Below, one piece after another: positions 1-7,631 of a DNA stretch of 39,281 nucleotides. Position 1 is the stretch's first letter. Each line of letters begins with the position of its first letter. Below the pieces are notes generated by a model. That model had not been told where the DNA came from, did no database searches, and worked only from the letters and a program-made list of their open reading frames with translations. This stretch comes from Prevotella sp. (lineage in GTDB: Bacteria; Bacteroidota; Bacteroidia; Bacteroidales; Bacteroidaceae): positions 1 to 39,281 of the forward strand of contig JAFWQE010000140.1 in assembly GCA_017509155.1 (NCBI GenBank), read 5' to 3'. The translations under genes were made by a program, and so were the position numbers.

Positions 1-51
1 ATTACAAATGCTCATACTCATAGTGGTCGGATTGCAAATCCGACCGAGCGG
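1..51. repeat. Direct repeat copy 1 with GGATT/AATCC dyad
   Basis: This stretch recurs almost base for base at 363-413 (one clear mismatch within the first 51 bases). It contains the dyad TCGGATT-GCA-AATCCGA at 27-43. The same word family (GGATTnnAATCC) recurs several times up to 350. No reading frame of interest runs through it. I read it as a dispersed intergenic repeat; a role such as RNA hairpin or protein site is not shown by the sequence. Confidence 0.8.
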
Positions 52-59
52 ATAAATAG

Positions 60-132
60 AACACAGAGACACAAAGACGCAGAGGTCATGTGCCAAGAGG
101 AAAAACTCTGTGCCTCTGAGTCTCTGTGTTCA
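60..132. repeat. Imperfect long inverted repeat
   Basis: The left arm begins AACACAGAGACACAAAG near 60 and the right arm ends GAGTCTCTGTGTTC near 132, so the outer 11 or so bases pair perfectly and the inner part imperfectly, around an A/G-rich loop. There is no T-tract directly after it on the plus strand. It is non-coding and resembles dispersed intergenic hairpins of Bacteroidales; function unknown. Confidence 0.65.
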
Positions 133-271
133 GTTTATCATATAAGCTAATTCAAGTTTCGCAAGCTCGCTTGCTTCAGTTTTAGAGGTGAGTGGTGAGA
201 AGTAAGAGGTGAGAGGAATGCGGGCACGCCCAGAATACAATCATCCCCCTCGGGGGCTTGGGGGGCTTCTT

Positions 272-347
272 ACTCGCTCTGCCGGATTTGTAACTCGCTC
301 TGCCGGATTTGAAATCCGGCAGTATTCAGTATAAGGATTTGTAATCC
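272..347. repeat. Cluster of GGATT-type palindromes
   Basis: A 21-base word beginning ACTCGCTCTGCCGGATTTG occurs twice in tandem from about 272. The second copy runs into a dyad with 9-bp arms (GCCGGATTT-G-AAATCCGGC, 302-320). A shorter relative, GGATT-TGT-AATCC, lies at 335-347. Together with the dyads at 27-43 and 389-405 this makes four related palindromes in 400 bp. No gene is visible here. Confidence 0.7.
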
Positions 348-362
348 GCTTTCGTTTTCCGC

Positions 363-413
363 ATTACAAATGCTCATACTCATAGTGGTCGGATTGCAAA
401 TCCGAACGAGCGG
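363..413. repeat. Direct repeat copy 2
   Basis: This is the second copy of the 51-base element at 1-51, including the same TCGGATT-GCA-AATCCGA dyad (389-405). The two copies lie 362 bp apart and bracket the palindrome cluster. No transposase or target-site signature accompanies them, so a small segmental duplication or a dispersed repeat family is more likely than an insertion sequence. Confidence 0.8.
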
Positions 414-562
414 AGAATTCTCTAATTCTGAAATTCGTGATAAAGAGATAGCCATATAGCATGTGCGGATTAGCGTTGTTTACAGGGGAAGGACAGGTTT
501 TTCTCTTTGACCGCCCGCCGAGTGAAACAAAAGCATTGGAACAACTACACGGCACAGAGCAC

Positions 563-597
563 AAAAAATGCCCCTGGCTCTCACGAGGTAGGGGCAT
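563..597 (-). terminator. Probable intrinsic terminator of the dcw cluster
   Basis: Read on the minus strand, ATGCCCCT pairs with AGGGGCAT (568-575 with 590-597) and is followed at once by a run of six T (563-568). This is the form of a Rho-independent terminator. It lies about 275 nt beyond the ftsZ stop codon with no gene between, so it is the likely end of the division operon transcript. On the plus strand no T-run follows the stem directly. Confidence 0.7.
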
Positions 598-667
598 CGG
601 TACTATGGTTTTTAGTTTGTATGAGTTATATATAAATGTATGAAAAAAATCACGGTGAAAACCCAGC

Positions 668-741
668 CCGGCCCTCCCCAAGGGAGGGAGGAACCCACCC
701 CAACCCTAAAACCCACCCCAACCCTCCCCAAGGGAGGGAGT
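668..741. repeat. Two CCCTCCCC-AAGGGAGGG palindromes
   Basis: The palindrome CCCTCCCCAAGGGAGGGAG occurs near 672-690 and again near 722-740, separated by repeated ACCCACCCCAACCCT words. The second copy runs into GTTCAGA, as does a related palindrome at 38161-38192 near the other end of the window. This is an interspersed intergenic repeat family downstream of ftsZ. It may fold in RNA, but lacks a T-tract. Confidence 0.7.
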
Positions 742-773
742 TCAGAGGCGCGACGGGGGCGCGGGAAAGGGCG

Positions 774-843
774 GGAGGACGAGAGGAGGACGAGAGGAGG
801 ACGAGAGGAGGACGAGAGGAGGACGAGAGGGGGACGAGAGGGG
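774..843. repeat. 11-bp minisatellite after ftsZ
   Basis: The unit GGAGGACGAGA is repeated six times in exact register (774-839; the sixth unit has one change), followed by GGGG. The period is not a multiple of three and the array lies outside ftsZ, which ends at 872. It is strongly purine-biased on the plus strand. Copy number in such arrays is usually unstable. Confidence 0.9.
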
Positions 844-871
844 AATGCAGGGAAGCGGGGGGAAAGCTTGG

Positions 872-2194
872 CTAAGCGAACTTGATGGTTCCCTGGATGG
901 TTTCCTTCTTGTCGGCGTCGGTGGCCTTGGGGGTTCCGGCGGCCTTGTTGCGTATCTCGTCGAGCACCTGGCGGGTGCGTTTGTATGTAGGCGTCTGCTC
1001 CACGTCGCTGATGACGTCGTCGTTGTCGAGGTCTTCCTGTCGGAAGATGAAGATGTGCGGGCGGCGCTTGTACTGGGCGGTGGAGCCGTCCTTGCCGTAG
1101 TAGCGGTTGCGGCGGTCCTGACGCTCGGCGGCTTTCTCCTCCTCGGCGGCAATGCGGTCGGCCTCTTCCTGGGTGCGCTTGACGAAGTGTCCGCTCATGC
1201 CGTCGACGTCCTCGATGCCGAAACCTGTTGCGAGGATGGTGACCTTGACCTTGTTTCCGAGCTCCGGATCGGTGGCGAGTCCCCACTTGATCTCGAAGTT
1301 CTGGCCGAACTTGGCCATGAAGTCGTTGACGTCGTTCATCTCTTCCATCATGAGTCCGGTGCTGCTCTGCTTGTCGGAACAGAAAGAAATGGAGAGAAGA
1401 ATCTTCTTCGAGTTGAACACGTCGTTGTCGTTGAGGAGCGGTGAGTTGAGGGCATCGTCGATGGCCTTCTTTACGCGTCCCTCGCCTTCGCCGTAGCCTG
1501 TCGACATGATGGCGACGCCGCCGTCCTTAAGCACTGTGCGCACGTCGTTGAAGTCGAGGTTGATGAGTCCGTGCACGGTGATGATCTCAGCGATGGACTT
1601 GGCAGCCACGGAGAGTGTGTCGTCGGCCTTTGCGAAGGCGTCGAGCACGGTGAGCTCGGGGTAGATTTCGCGCAACCGCTCGTTGTTGATGACGAGGAGG
1701 GCGTCCACGTGCTTCGCCATTTCCTCTACGCCGTCGAGGGCCTGGTCAATCTTTCTGGGGCCTTCGAAGCGGAAAGGTATGGTGACGATGCCGACGGTGA
1801 GGATGTCGAGTTCCTTGGAGATGCGGGCAATGACGGGTGCGGCTCCTGTTCCGGTGCCACCGCCCATGCCGGCGGTGATGAACGCCATCTTCGTGCCGTC
1901 GTTGAGCATATTGCGTATGTCGTCGATGCTTTCCTCAGCAGCCTGGCGTGCGCGCTCAGGCTTGTTGCCTGCTCCGAGTCCCTCCTTGCCGAGCTGGAGG
2001 TGTACCGGCACGGGCGAGTCGTTGAGTGCCTGGTTGTCGGTGTTGCAGAGTACGAAGGTGACATCGTGGATGCCCTCGCGGTACATGTGGTTGACGGCAT
2101 TGCCGCCGCCACCGCCGACGCCGATTACTTTGATGATGCTGTTCTCTTTCTCTGGCTCGCCAAAGTCGAGGATATCGTATTTCTTTTCGTTCAT
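872..2194 (-). CDS. ftsZ: Cell division GTPase FtsZ
   Basis: Tubulin-like GTPase that polymerises into the Z-ring at midcell and recruits the divisome. The 440-residue product shows the nucleotide-binding GVGGGGGNAV near 26-34, the tubulin signature GGGTGTG at 111-117 and the T7-loop motif NLDFNDV at 212-218, which completes the active site of the neighbouring subunit. The body ends near 330. A charged linker follows, and TPTYKRTRQ near 401 resembles the conserved C-terminal peptide that binds FtsA; about 25 further residues follow it. It is the last gene of the dcw cluster, separated from ftsA by 213 bp of repetitive DNA, so some independent transcription or RNA processing is possible. The identity is certain; the role of the C-terminal motif is inference. 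Confidence 0.99.
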   Translation of the reverse strand: MNEKKYDILDFGEPEKENSIIKVIGVGGGGGNAVNHMYREGIHDVTFVLCNTDNQALNDSPVPVHLQLGKEGLGAGNKPERARQAAEESIDDIRNMLNDGTKMAFITAGMGGGTGTGAAPVIARISKELDILTVGIVTIPFRFEGPRKIDQALDGVEEMAKHVDALLVINNERLREIYPELTVLDAFAKADDTLSVAAKSIAEIITVHGLINLDFNDVRTVLKDGGVAIMSTGYGEGEGRVKKAIDDALNSPLLNDNDVFNSKKILLSISFCSDKQSSTGLMMEEMNDVNDFMAKFGQNFEIKWGLATDPELGNKVKVTILATGFGIEDVDGMSGHFVKRTQEEADRIAAEEEKAAERQDRRNRYYGKDGSTAQYKRRPHIFIFRQEDLDNDDVISDVEQTPTYKRTRQVLDEIRNKAAGTPKATDADKKETIQGTIKFA

Positions 2195-2308
2195 ATTATG
2201 GGGGTTGATGGGGTTAATGGGTTATTGGGGGGGTGATGGGGCTGCGGAGGACCGCAGCGACGGGGCTTGAGGGGAGGGGAAGGACCGCGCCACTGGCGCG
2301 GTTTACAC

Positions 2309-2396
2309 GACAGAAAGGGACGGGAGGCCCGACAGAAAGGGGCGGGAGGCCCGACAGAAAGGAGCGGGAAGCCCTACTGGAGGGGGCGGGAGGCCC
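2309..2396. repeat. 22-bp minisatellite between ftsA and ftsZ
   Basis: Three units in register (2309-2330, 2331-2352, 2353-2374) share GACAGAAAGG followed by CGGGAGGCCC with one or two changes. A fourth, half-degenerate unit runs 2375-2396. The array fills much of the 213-bp gap between the ftsA stop (2408) and the ftsZ start (2194), so it would lie in the ftsZ 5' leader. No promoter of the TAnnTTTG type is evident next to it. Confidence 0.88.
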
Positions 2397-2407
2397 GGCT
2401 CTTTGGG

Positions 2408-3877
2408 CTATTCGTCCTCGGGCTCGGAGATGAGGCTCTTGAGGAAGTTCTTGATCTTCTTTCCTGTCTTCTTCAGTCCGCTGTTCTCTTTGCGGCGGCG
2501 CTCCTCCTCTTCCTGACGGAGTCGCTCTGCCTCGGCCTGTATCTCAGCCTGACGGGCAGCCTCTTCGGCCTCTTCCTGACGGCGTCGCTCTTCTTCGGCC
2601 TTCTGCTTCTCGGCTTCGGTCTGCACGACTCCCGGACTCAGCTCGTTGGGCTTGCGAGGCTCTCGGTGCAGGTCGTTAGGAGCCGGCTGTTTGTTCTCGC
2701 CAAAGAGGTCGCCATTGCCATCGACCTCGGCTCCTGCGCAGTTCATATCACCCTTGGCCAGAAGCGCAAGCACGGTGTTCATCATGCCGTTGCGGGCGGT
2801 GATGAGCGGGTCCTTGGCCGAGATGGTCTGCTGAACGAACTTCGCAATGCGGATCTTGTCGATGTGTGTGTGGTTGCGGAATGCCGTCTCGATGTTCTTC
2901 ATGTTGGAGCCGCCACCGGTGAGGATGAGACCTCCCAGCAGACGGTCGGCATAGTCGGAGGGCACCTGATACCACACGTTCTCGATGATCTCCTCGACGC
3001 GTCCCTCGACAATCTCCACGAACTTGCGGCTCTCTACGGAGCGGTCCTGGTCGATGTTGAGCTGCAGGGCGTTGTCAATCTCTCCGTTGTCGGTCCACGC
3101 GCTGCCGTAGCGCAGCTTCATCTGCTCGGCGTTGCTCTCCTCCATCTGGAGGGATGCGATGTCCTTGGTGATGTTGTTGCTGCCCAGAGGTATGACGGCG
3201 AGGTGGCGCAGAATGTTCTTGTAGTAGACGCTGACGGTGGTGGTGTCGGCGCCGAGGTCCACGAGTGCGCATCCCGAGCGCTTCTCGGCATCGGTGAGCA
3301 CACTGTCGGCGAGTGCAAGCGGGGCGAGATACATCTCGGCGATAGACACGCCTGCCAGGTCGAAGCACTTGTTGAGGTTGCGATAGAACATCTTGCGCCA
3401 GAGGATGTTGAGGAAGTTGCCCTCAAGCCTCGTGCACTGGATGCCCACGGGGTCCAGCTGATACTGGTTGTCCACCTTGTACTCCTGTGTGGCGGCATCG
3501 AGAATCTCCTGGTCCTGATAGGACATGTTGCGGTTGGCGTCCATCAGTTCGTTCACCATCTCCTGGGTGACGATGGTGTCGGCAGGCAAGGTCTTCACGA
3601 TGACGTTCTTGATGCTGCGAATGGACTGTCCACCGACGCCGACATAGACATGCGAGATGCTTGTCTTGAGCTGAGTGGTCAGTTTCTTCACGATGTTAGA
3701 GATGCATTGAGCCGTTTTGTCAATGTTGTAGATCACTCCTTTGCGGATGAACGACGATGAGTCTTCCTTGACCACGGCGAGCACGGATATGCTGCCGTCG
3801 AGGTTCTTCTTACCCGCGATACCGGTCATCTTGGATGAACCGAGTTCAATTGCTACGATGAATTCCTTTGCTGCCAT
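2408..3877 (-). CDS. ftsA: Cell division protein FtsA
   Basis: Actin-like ATPase that tethers FtsZ filaments to the inner membrane. Visible are phosphate-1 motif IELGSSKMT (10-18), phosphate-2 LVDLGADTTTV (205-215) and the adenosine motif LILTGGGSNMKN (317-328), with an SHS2-like insertion between the first two. At 489 residues it is longer than the roughly 420 of E. coli FtsA. The extra length is a charged E/R/K/A-rich stretch at 421-466, probably a long single helix or coiled coil. The last 23 residues (KKTGKKIKNFLKSLISEPEDE region) look like the membrane-binding amphipathic helix. It lies between ftsQ and ftsZ, each gap being filled with tandem repeats. Confidence 0.98.
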   Translation of the reverse strand: MAAKEFIVAIELGSSKMTGIAGKKNLDGSISVLAVVKEDSSSFIRKGVIYNIDKTAQCISNIVKKLTTQLKTSISHVYVGVGGQSIRSIKNVIVKTLPADTIVTQEMVNELMDANRNMSYQDQEILDAATQEYKVDNQYQLDPVGIQCTRLEGNFLNILWRKMFYRNLNKCFDLAGVSIAEMYLAPLALADSVLTDAEKRSGCALVDLGADTTTVSVYYKNILRHLAVIPLGSNNITKDIASLQMEESNAEQMKLRYGSAWTDNGEIDNALQLNIDQDRSVESRKFVEIVEGRVEEIIENVWYQVPSDYADRLLGGLILTGGGSNMKNIETAFRNHTHIDKIRIAKFVQQTISAKDPLITARNGMMNTVLALLAKGDMNCAGAEVDGNGDLFGENKQPAPNDLHREPRKPNELSPGVVQTEAEKQKAEEERRRQEEAEEAARQAEIQAEAERLRQEEEERRRKENSGLKKTGKKIKNFLKSLISEPEDE

Positions 3878-3919
3878 AGGCTATAATTATTATTGTTATA
3901 TTCTTATACCTCCCCCGAC

Positions 3920-4111
3920 CCCTCCCAAGGAGGGGGGCGCCTGCCGGGGTATTGGGGGAACTCCGCCGAGCCCTCACAAGGAGGGGGGCGCCTGACGGGG
4001 TATTGGGGGACCTCCGCCGAGCCCTCACAAGGAGGGGGGGCGCCTGACGGGGTATTGGGGGACCTCCGCCGAGCCCTCACAAGGAGGGGGACGCCTGCCG
4101 GGGTATTGGGG
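3920..4111. repeat. 51-bp minisatellite between ftsQ and ftsA
   Basis: Units at 3920-3970, 3971-4021, 4022-4073 (one extra G) and a partial fourth at 4074-4111 share CCCTCACAAGGAGGGGG, then GCCTGACGGGGTATTGGGGG, then ACCTCCGCCGAG. The period is 17 codons, but the array begins after the ftsQ stop codon (4121-4123 on the minus strand) and no start-headed frame there resembles a protein. It fills the 243-bp ftsQ-ftsA spacer. Confidence 0.9.
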
Positions 4112-4120
4112 CCTGCCGGG

Positions 4121-5050
4121 TTATTGGGGGGCTGGCGGTTCTGGTGTGGACGGCGAGGGCGGGGGAGGCGTGGTCTCGTCGTCGGGTTGTTGTGGGGGCT
4201 GCACCTGGGTGGAGTCTTTCTGCACGGGCTTGGGAGGCTCGGGCACGGGGAACTCGCGTACGTTCTTCTTGCAGATAATCTGGTTGTCGAACTCCAGGCT
4301 GATGTAGTGGTACTTGTTCCATCCGGCCTGACTGAGTCCGAAGCGATAGAACTTCTCCAGTCGCTCGAGCTTCTTCGAGAGATAGTCGTCGATGAGCTTC
4401 TTCCGTGTGACCTTGTCCTTTGCCGTGGGCAGATAGCCCAGGAAGACCACATGGTCGCCCACCCTCGGCACGAGCTCGATGCCTGCGTCGGGCATGACGT
4501 TGATCTGCACGACCTGGTTTTTCCAGAACTCATTCTCCATGATATACTCAGCCAGACATGCCAGCGATGTGCGTGCGAAGCTCTCGCTGATGTATCCTGT
4601 GGCGATGATGAGGTCGCTGGTGTAGTTCATGCTTGCCATGACGCCGCCCTGGTCGTCCACGTAGTAGTCGTCGCCGTGGATGCTCTTGATGCGCACGATG
4701 GGCAGTCGCTGGGTGACAAGGATGTTGACGTGGCCGTCCTGTGTCTTGTAGCACTGCGCCGTGCTCACGAAGGGACTCTGGCGGAGCAGTTCCTCCACGT
4801 CTCTTGGATTGAGAGCGCTCATGGGCTTCTCAAGCGGATAGAGGTGCTTGGCCTCCAGTATGTTCTTGATTTCCTGTGCACTGAGGAAGCCGTAAGTGTT
4901 CTCGTCGGCAATGCTGATGTTCACCTTTGTACACATCTTCGACGACTCGTCCGGCTTGTTGAACGAGGTCATGGAAAAGCCCAGATACACCGCAAGCAGT
5001 ATATCGAGGACAATGATGAGGGCTCTTTTCCAGTTGATGTGTAACTTCAT
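4121..5050 (-). CDS. ftsQ: Cell division protein FtsQ
   Basis: Bitopic inner-membrane protein that, with FtsL-type partners, links early and late divisome proteins. The 309-residue product has a short basic N-terminus, one membrane segment (about 9-28) and a periplasmic part. That part begins with a POTRA-like region: SAQEIKNILEAKHLYPLEKPM near 57-77, followed by an FVSTAQCYKTQDGHVNILV strand pair. The C-terminal 40 residues are rich in proline, threonine and glutamate, a low-complexity tail common in this phylum. The start lies 9 bp after the murC stop, so the two are surely cotranscribed. Sequence conservation of FtsQ is low; position in the cluster carries much of the identification. Confidence 0.93.
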   Translation of the reverse strand: MKLHINWKRALIIVLDILLAVYLGFSMTSFNKPDESSKMCTKVNISIADENTYGFLSAQEIKNILEAKHLYPLEKPMSALNPRDVEELLRQSPFVSTAQCYKTQDGHVNILVTQRLPIVRIKSIHGDDYYVDDQGGVMASMNYTSDLIIATGYISESFARTSLACLAEYIMENEFWKNQVVQINVMPDAGIELVPRVGDHVVFLGYLPTAKDKVTRKKLIDDYLSKKLERLEKFYRFGLSQAGWNKYHYISLEFDNQIICKKNVREFPVPEPPKPVQKDSTQVQPPQQPDDETTPPPPSPSTPEPPAPQ

Positions 5051-5059
5051 ATCGGTGGG

Positions 5060-6445
5060 TCAGCAATGGTATTTCTGTTTCAGTATGCTCTCCATCTCGG
5101 GCACCTGTGCGTCGAGGTCGCCGGCACCGAGGACGATGAGCACGTCGAAGTCGTTGTTGCGCACGAAATCGAGCACGTCGTCCTTCCTGATGATCATCTT
5201 GTCGACGCCCGGCTTGAGGTTGTCGTAGATGAGCTTCGAGGTGACGCCTTCGATGGGCTGCTCGCGAGCGGGGTATATCTCGGTGAGGACCACCTGGTCG
5301 AGCAGGCTGAGGCTGTCGGCGAAATCGCGGTAGAAGTCGCGAGTCCGGGTGTACAGGTGCGGCTGGAAGATGGCCGTGATGCGGCGGTTGCGGTAGAGCT
5401 CGCGCATGCTTCGGGCGCTCTGGTAGATTTCCTTCGGGTGGTGGGCATAGTCGGAGAGGAAGACGATGCGGTCGTTTCTGAGCTTGAAGTCGAAGCGACG
5501 GTCCACGCCGTGATAGGTGCGCATGCCGTAGCGAAGTTCCTCGGCCGAGCAGCCGTTGAGCTGAGCCATGGCCATGGCGGCGATGCCGTTGTCGATGTTG
5601 ATGGGCACGGGCTGGCCCAGCTGCACGCCGGTGACGTTCTCGACGGGCGACACGAAGTCGAACACGATCTCGCCATTGTCGATGCGGATGTTTTCGGCAT
5701 GGAAGTCGCCTTCATTGAGACTGTAATCATAGATGCGGACGCCTTCCTGTACGTCGGGCTGCATCTCCAGTCCACAATGAATGATGAGCGCGCCGCCCGG
5801 CTGTATGAGTGTGGTGTAGTGGCGGAAGCTCTCCAGATAGGCCTCTTTGGTGCCATAGATGTCGAGGTGGTCCGGATCGGTGCTGGTGATGACGCTCATC
5901 CACGGGCGCAGCCAGTGGAAGGAGCGGTCGAACTCGTCGGCCTCGATGACCACGAAGTCGCTTCTGTCGGACAGGATGTAGTTGGTGCCGTAGTTCTTGG
6001 ATATTCCTCCGAGGAAGGCGTTGCAGTCCATCGACGACTGGTGCATGATGTGTGCACACATGGTGCTTGTCGTGGTCTTGCCATGGGTTCCGGCCACGCA
6101 GAGTCCGCGATGGGTGCGGGTGAGGGTGCCAAGCACCTGTGCACGCTTCTGAATCTCGAATCCGTTCTCGCGGAAGAAGACCAGTTCCTTGTGGTCGGCG
6201 GGCACGGCGGGCGTGTAGACAACGAGCGTCTGGGCACTGTTGCGGCACGAGCGCGGAATGGCATCAACGTTCTCCTCGTAGTGGATGAGTGCTCCCTCGT
6301 CCTCGAGCTGACGGGTGAGCGGGGTGGGCGTCTTGTCGTAGCCCGCCACCACCATTCCCTTCTTGAGGAAATAGCGCACGAGGGCACTCATGCCGATGCC
6401 TCCGGCACCGACGAAATAGACGGCTTTGATATCTTTCAGTTCCAT
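5060..6445 (-). CDS. murC: UDP-N-acetylmuramate--L-alanine ligase MurC
   Basis: Cytoplasmic Mur ligase that adds L-alanine to UDP-MurNAc using ATP. The N-terminal Rossmann motif is FVGAGGIGMSALVRY (11-25). The ATP-binding P-loop GTHGKTTT is at 119-126, and the central domain continues with EADEFDRSF. The C-terminal domain contains DYAHHPKEI, a Mur-ligase C-domain motif typical of MurC. Length (461 residues) is usual for the family. It follows murG after a 55-bp gap and is followed closely by ftsQ, as in other Bacteroidota dcw clusters. Confidence 0.98.
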   Translation of the reverse strand: MELKDIKAVYFVGAGGIGMSALVRYFLKKGMVVAGYDKTPTPLTRQLEDEGALIHYEENVDAIPRSCRNSAQTLVVYTPAVPADHKELVFFRENGFEIQKRAQVLGTLTRTHRGLCVAGTHGKTTTSTMCAHIMHQSSMDCNAFLGGISKNYGTNYILSDRSDFVVIEADEFDRSFHWLRPWMSVITSTDPDHLDIYGTKEAYLESFRHYTTLIQPGGALIIHCGLEMQPDVQEGVRIYDYSLNEGDFHAENIRIDNGEIVFDFVSPVENVTGVQLGQPVPINIDNGIAAMAMAQLNGCSAEELRYGMRTYHGVDRRFDFKLRNDRIVFLSDYAHHPKEIYQSARSMRELYRNRRITAIFQPHLYTRTRDFYRDFADSLSLLDQVVLTEIYPAREQPIEGVTSKLIYDNLKPGVDKMIIRKDDVLDFVRNNDFDVLIVLGAGDLDAQVPEMESILKQKYHC

Positions 6446-6500
6446 TTGTTATTCCTTTTATTTATGTGGGGCAGCGGCGTTGCCACTGCTTATGCACAGC

Positions 6501-7610
6501 TCATTGGCGGGCGAGCTTCACGACTTCCTTGGCAATGATGTCGGCGGAGTTGGGCAGTGCCAGCTTGAGGATGTTCTCGCTGAGCGAGGCCAGTCGAGCG
6601 GGGTTGTTGACGGTTTCGAGAGCCAGGGGGATGAGCTTGTCGCGGGCCTCGGCGTCCTTCACGTAGAGAGCCGCGTCCTTGTTCACCAAGGCCATGGCGT
6701 TCTTGGTCTGATGGTCCTCGGCTACATTGGGCGAAGGAACCAGGATGACCGGTGTGCCCAGGAGGCAGAACTCGGAGATGCTGCTGGCTCCGGCACGGCT
6801 GATGACGAGGTCGGCGGCCTTGTAAGCGGCACCCATGTCGGCAATGAAGTCGGTGGTTTTCAGCATGGGCATGTCCTCGTGGTTGTTGAGCTGCTTGAGC
6901 ATCTCACCGTAATAGTACTTGCCCGTCTGCCAGATGACCTGCACGCCACTCTGGCGGATGTCGGCCAGATGCTGGAGCACGCTCTCGTTGACGGTCCGTG
7001 CACCCAGACTTCCGCCCACGATGAGGATGGTCTTCTTGCCTGGTTCGAGACCGAAGGTCCTGACAGCCTCGTCCTTGGTGAGCTTGCATTCGAGCAGCTG
7101 CTGGCGCACGGGGTTGCCGGTCATGATGATCTTGTCGCTGGGGAAGAAGCGTTCCATGCCCTCATAGGCCACACATATCTTGGCAGCTTTCTTGGCCAGC
7201 AGCTTGTTGGTGACGCCGGCGTAGGAGTTCTGTTCCTGAATAAGGCAGGGGATGCCCATGGAAGCCGCCTTGTTGAGAGTGGGGCCACTGGCATAGCCTC
7301 CCACGCCTACTGCCACCTGCGGCTGGAATTCGCGTATGATCTGCTTGGCCATGCGCTGGCTTTTCCATATCTTGAAGAGCACCTTGATGTTCTTCAGCGG
7401 GTTCTTGCGGTCGAAACCCTGAATGGGCAGACCCTTGATGTCGTAGCCTGCCTGCGGCACGCGCTGCATCTCCATGCGTCCCTCGGCTCCCACAAACAGG
7501 ATCTTTGCCTCGGGATGACTGGCGCGTATGGCATTGGCAATGGACACGGCCGGGAAGATGTGCCCGCCGGTTCCGCCGCCGCTGATGATGACTCTCAGTT
7601 CGTTTTCCAT
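6501..7610 (-). CDS. murG: Lipid II synthase MurG (GlcNAc transferase)
   Basis: Peripheral membrane glycosyltransferase that adds GlcNAc from UDP-GlcNAc to lipid I, giving lipid II. The GT-B signature GGGTGGH is at 11-17. VGVGGYASGP follows in the N-terminal domain, and the donor-binding C-domain shows GGSLGARTVNE and SRAGASSISEFCLLGTPVILVP. The conserved QEQNSYAG acceptor-side motif is also present. The length of 369 residues is standard. The gene sits 21 bp after ftsW, next to the flippase/polymerase step that uses its product. Confidence 0.98.
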   Translation of the reverse strand: MENELRVIISGGGTGGHIFPAVSIANAIRASHPEAKILFVGAEGRMEMQRVPQAGYDIKGLPIQGFDRKNPLKNIKVLFKIWKSQRMAKQIIREFQPQVAVGVGGYASGPTLNKAASMGIPCLIQEQNSYAGVTNKLLAKKAAKICVAYEGMERFFPSDKIIMTGNPVRQQLLECKLTKDEAVRTFGLEPGKKTILIVGGSLGARTVNESVLQHLADIRQSGVQVIWQTGKYYYGEMLKQLNNHEDMPMLKTTDFIADMGAAYKAADLVISRAGASSISEFCLLGTPVILVPSPNVAEDHQTKNAMALVNKDAALYVKDAEARDKLIPLALETVNNPARLASLSENILKLALPNSADIIAKEVVKLARQ

Positions 7611-7631
7611 ATCTCTTGTTTCCTTTCTTTG

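Noticed and set aside
1-413. Insertion sequence bounded by direct repeats
   Set aside because: There is no transposase frame, no inverted termini pairing with each other, and the 362-bp spacing holds only palindromes.
461-643. Small plus-strand ORF of 60 codons
   Set aside because: It overlaps the minus-strand terminator hairpin, has no family likeness and no promoter or operon context.
3904-4533. Minus-strand ORF reading through the 51-bp repeats as a Pro/Arg-rich protein
   Set aside because: The frame is out of phase with ftsQ, which is clearly the coding frame, and the repeat part follows the ftsQ stop.
5066-6538. Plus-strand ORF of 490 codons opposite murC
   Set aside because: It is a shadow frame. 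murC on the minus strand has all Mur ligase motifs.
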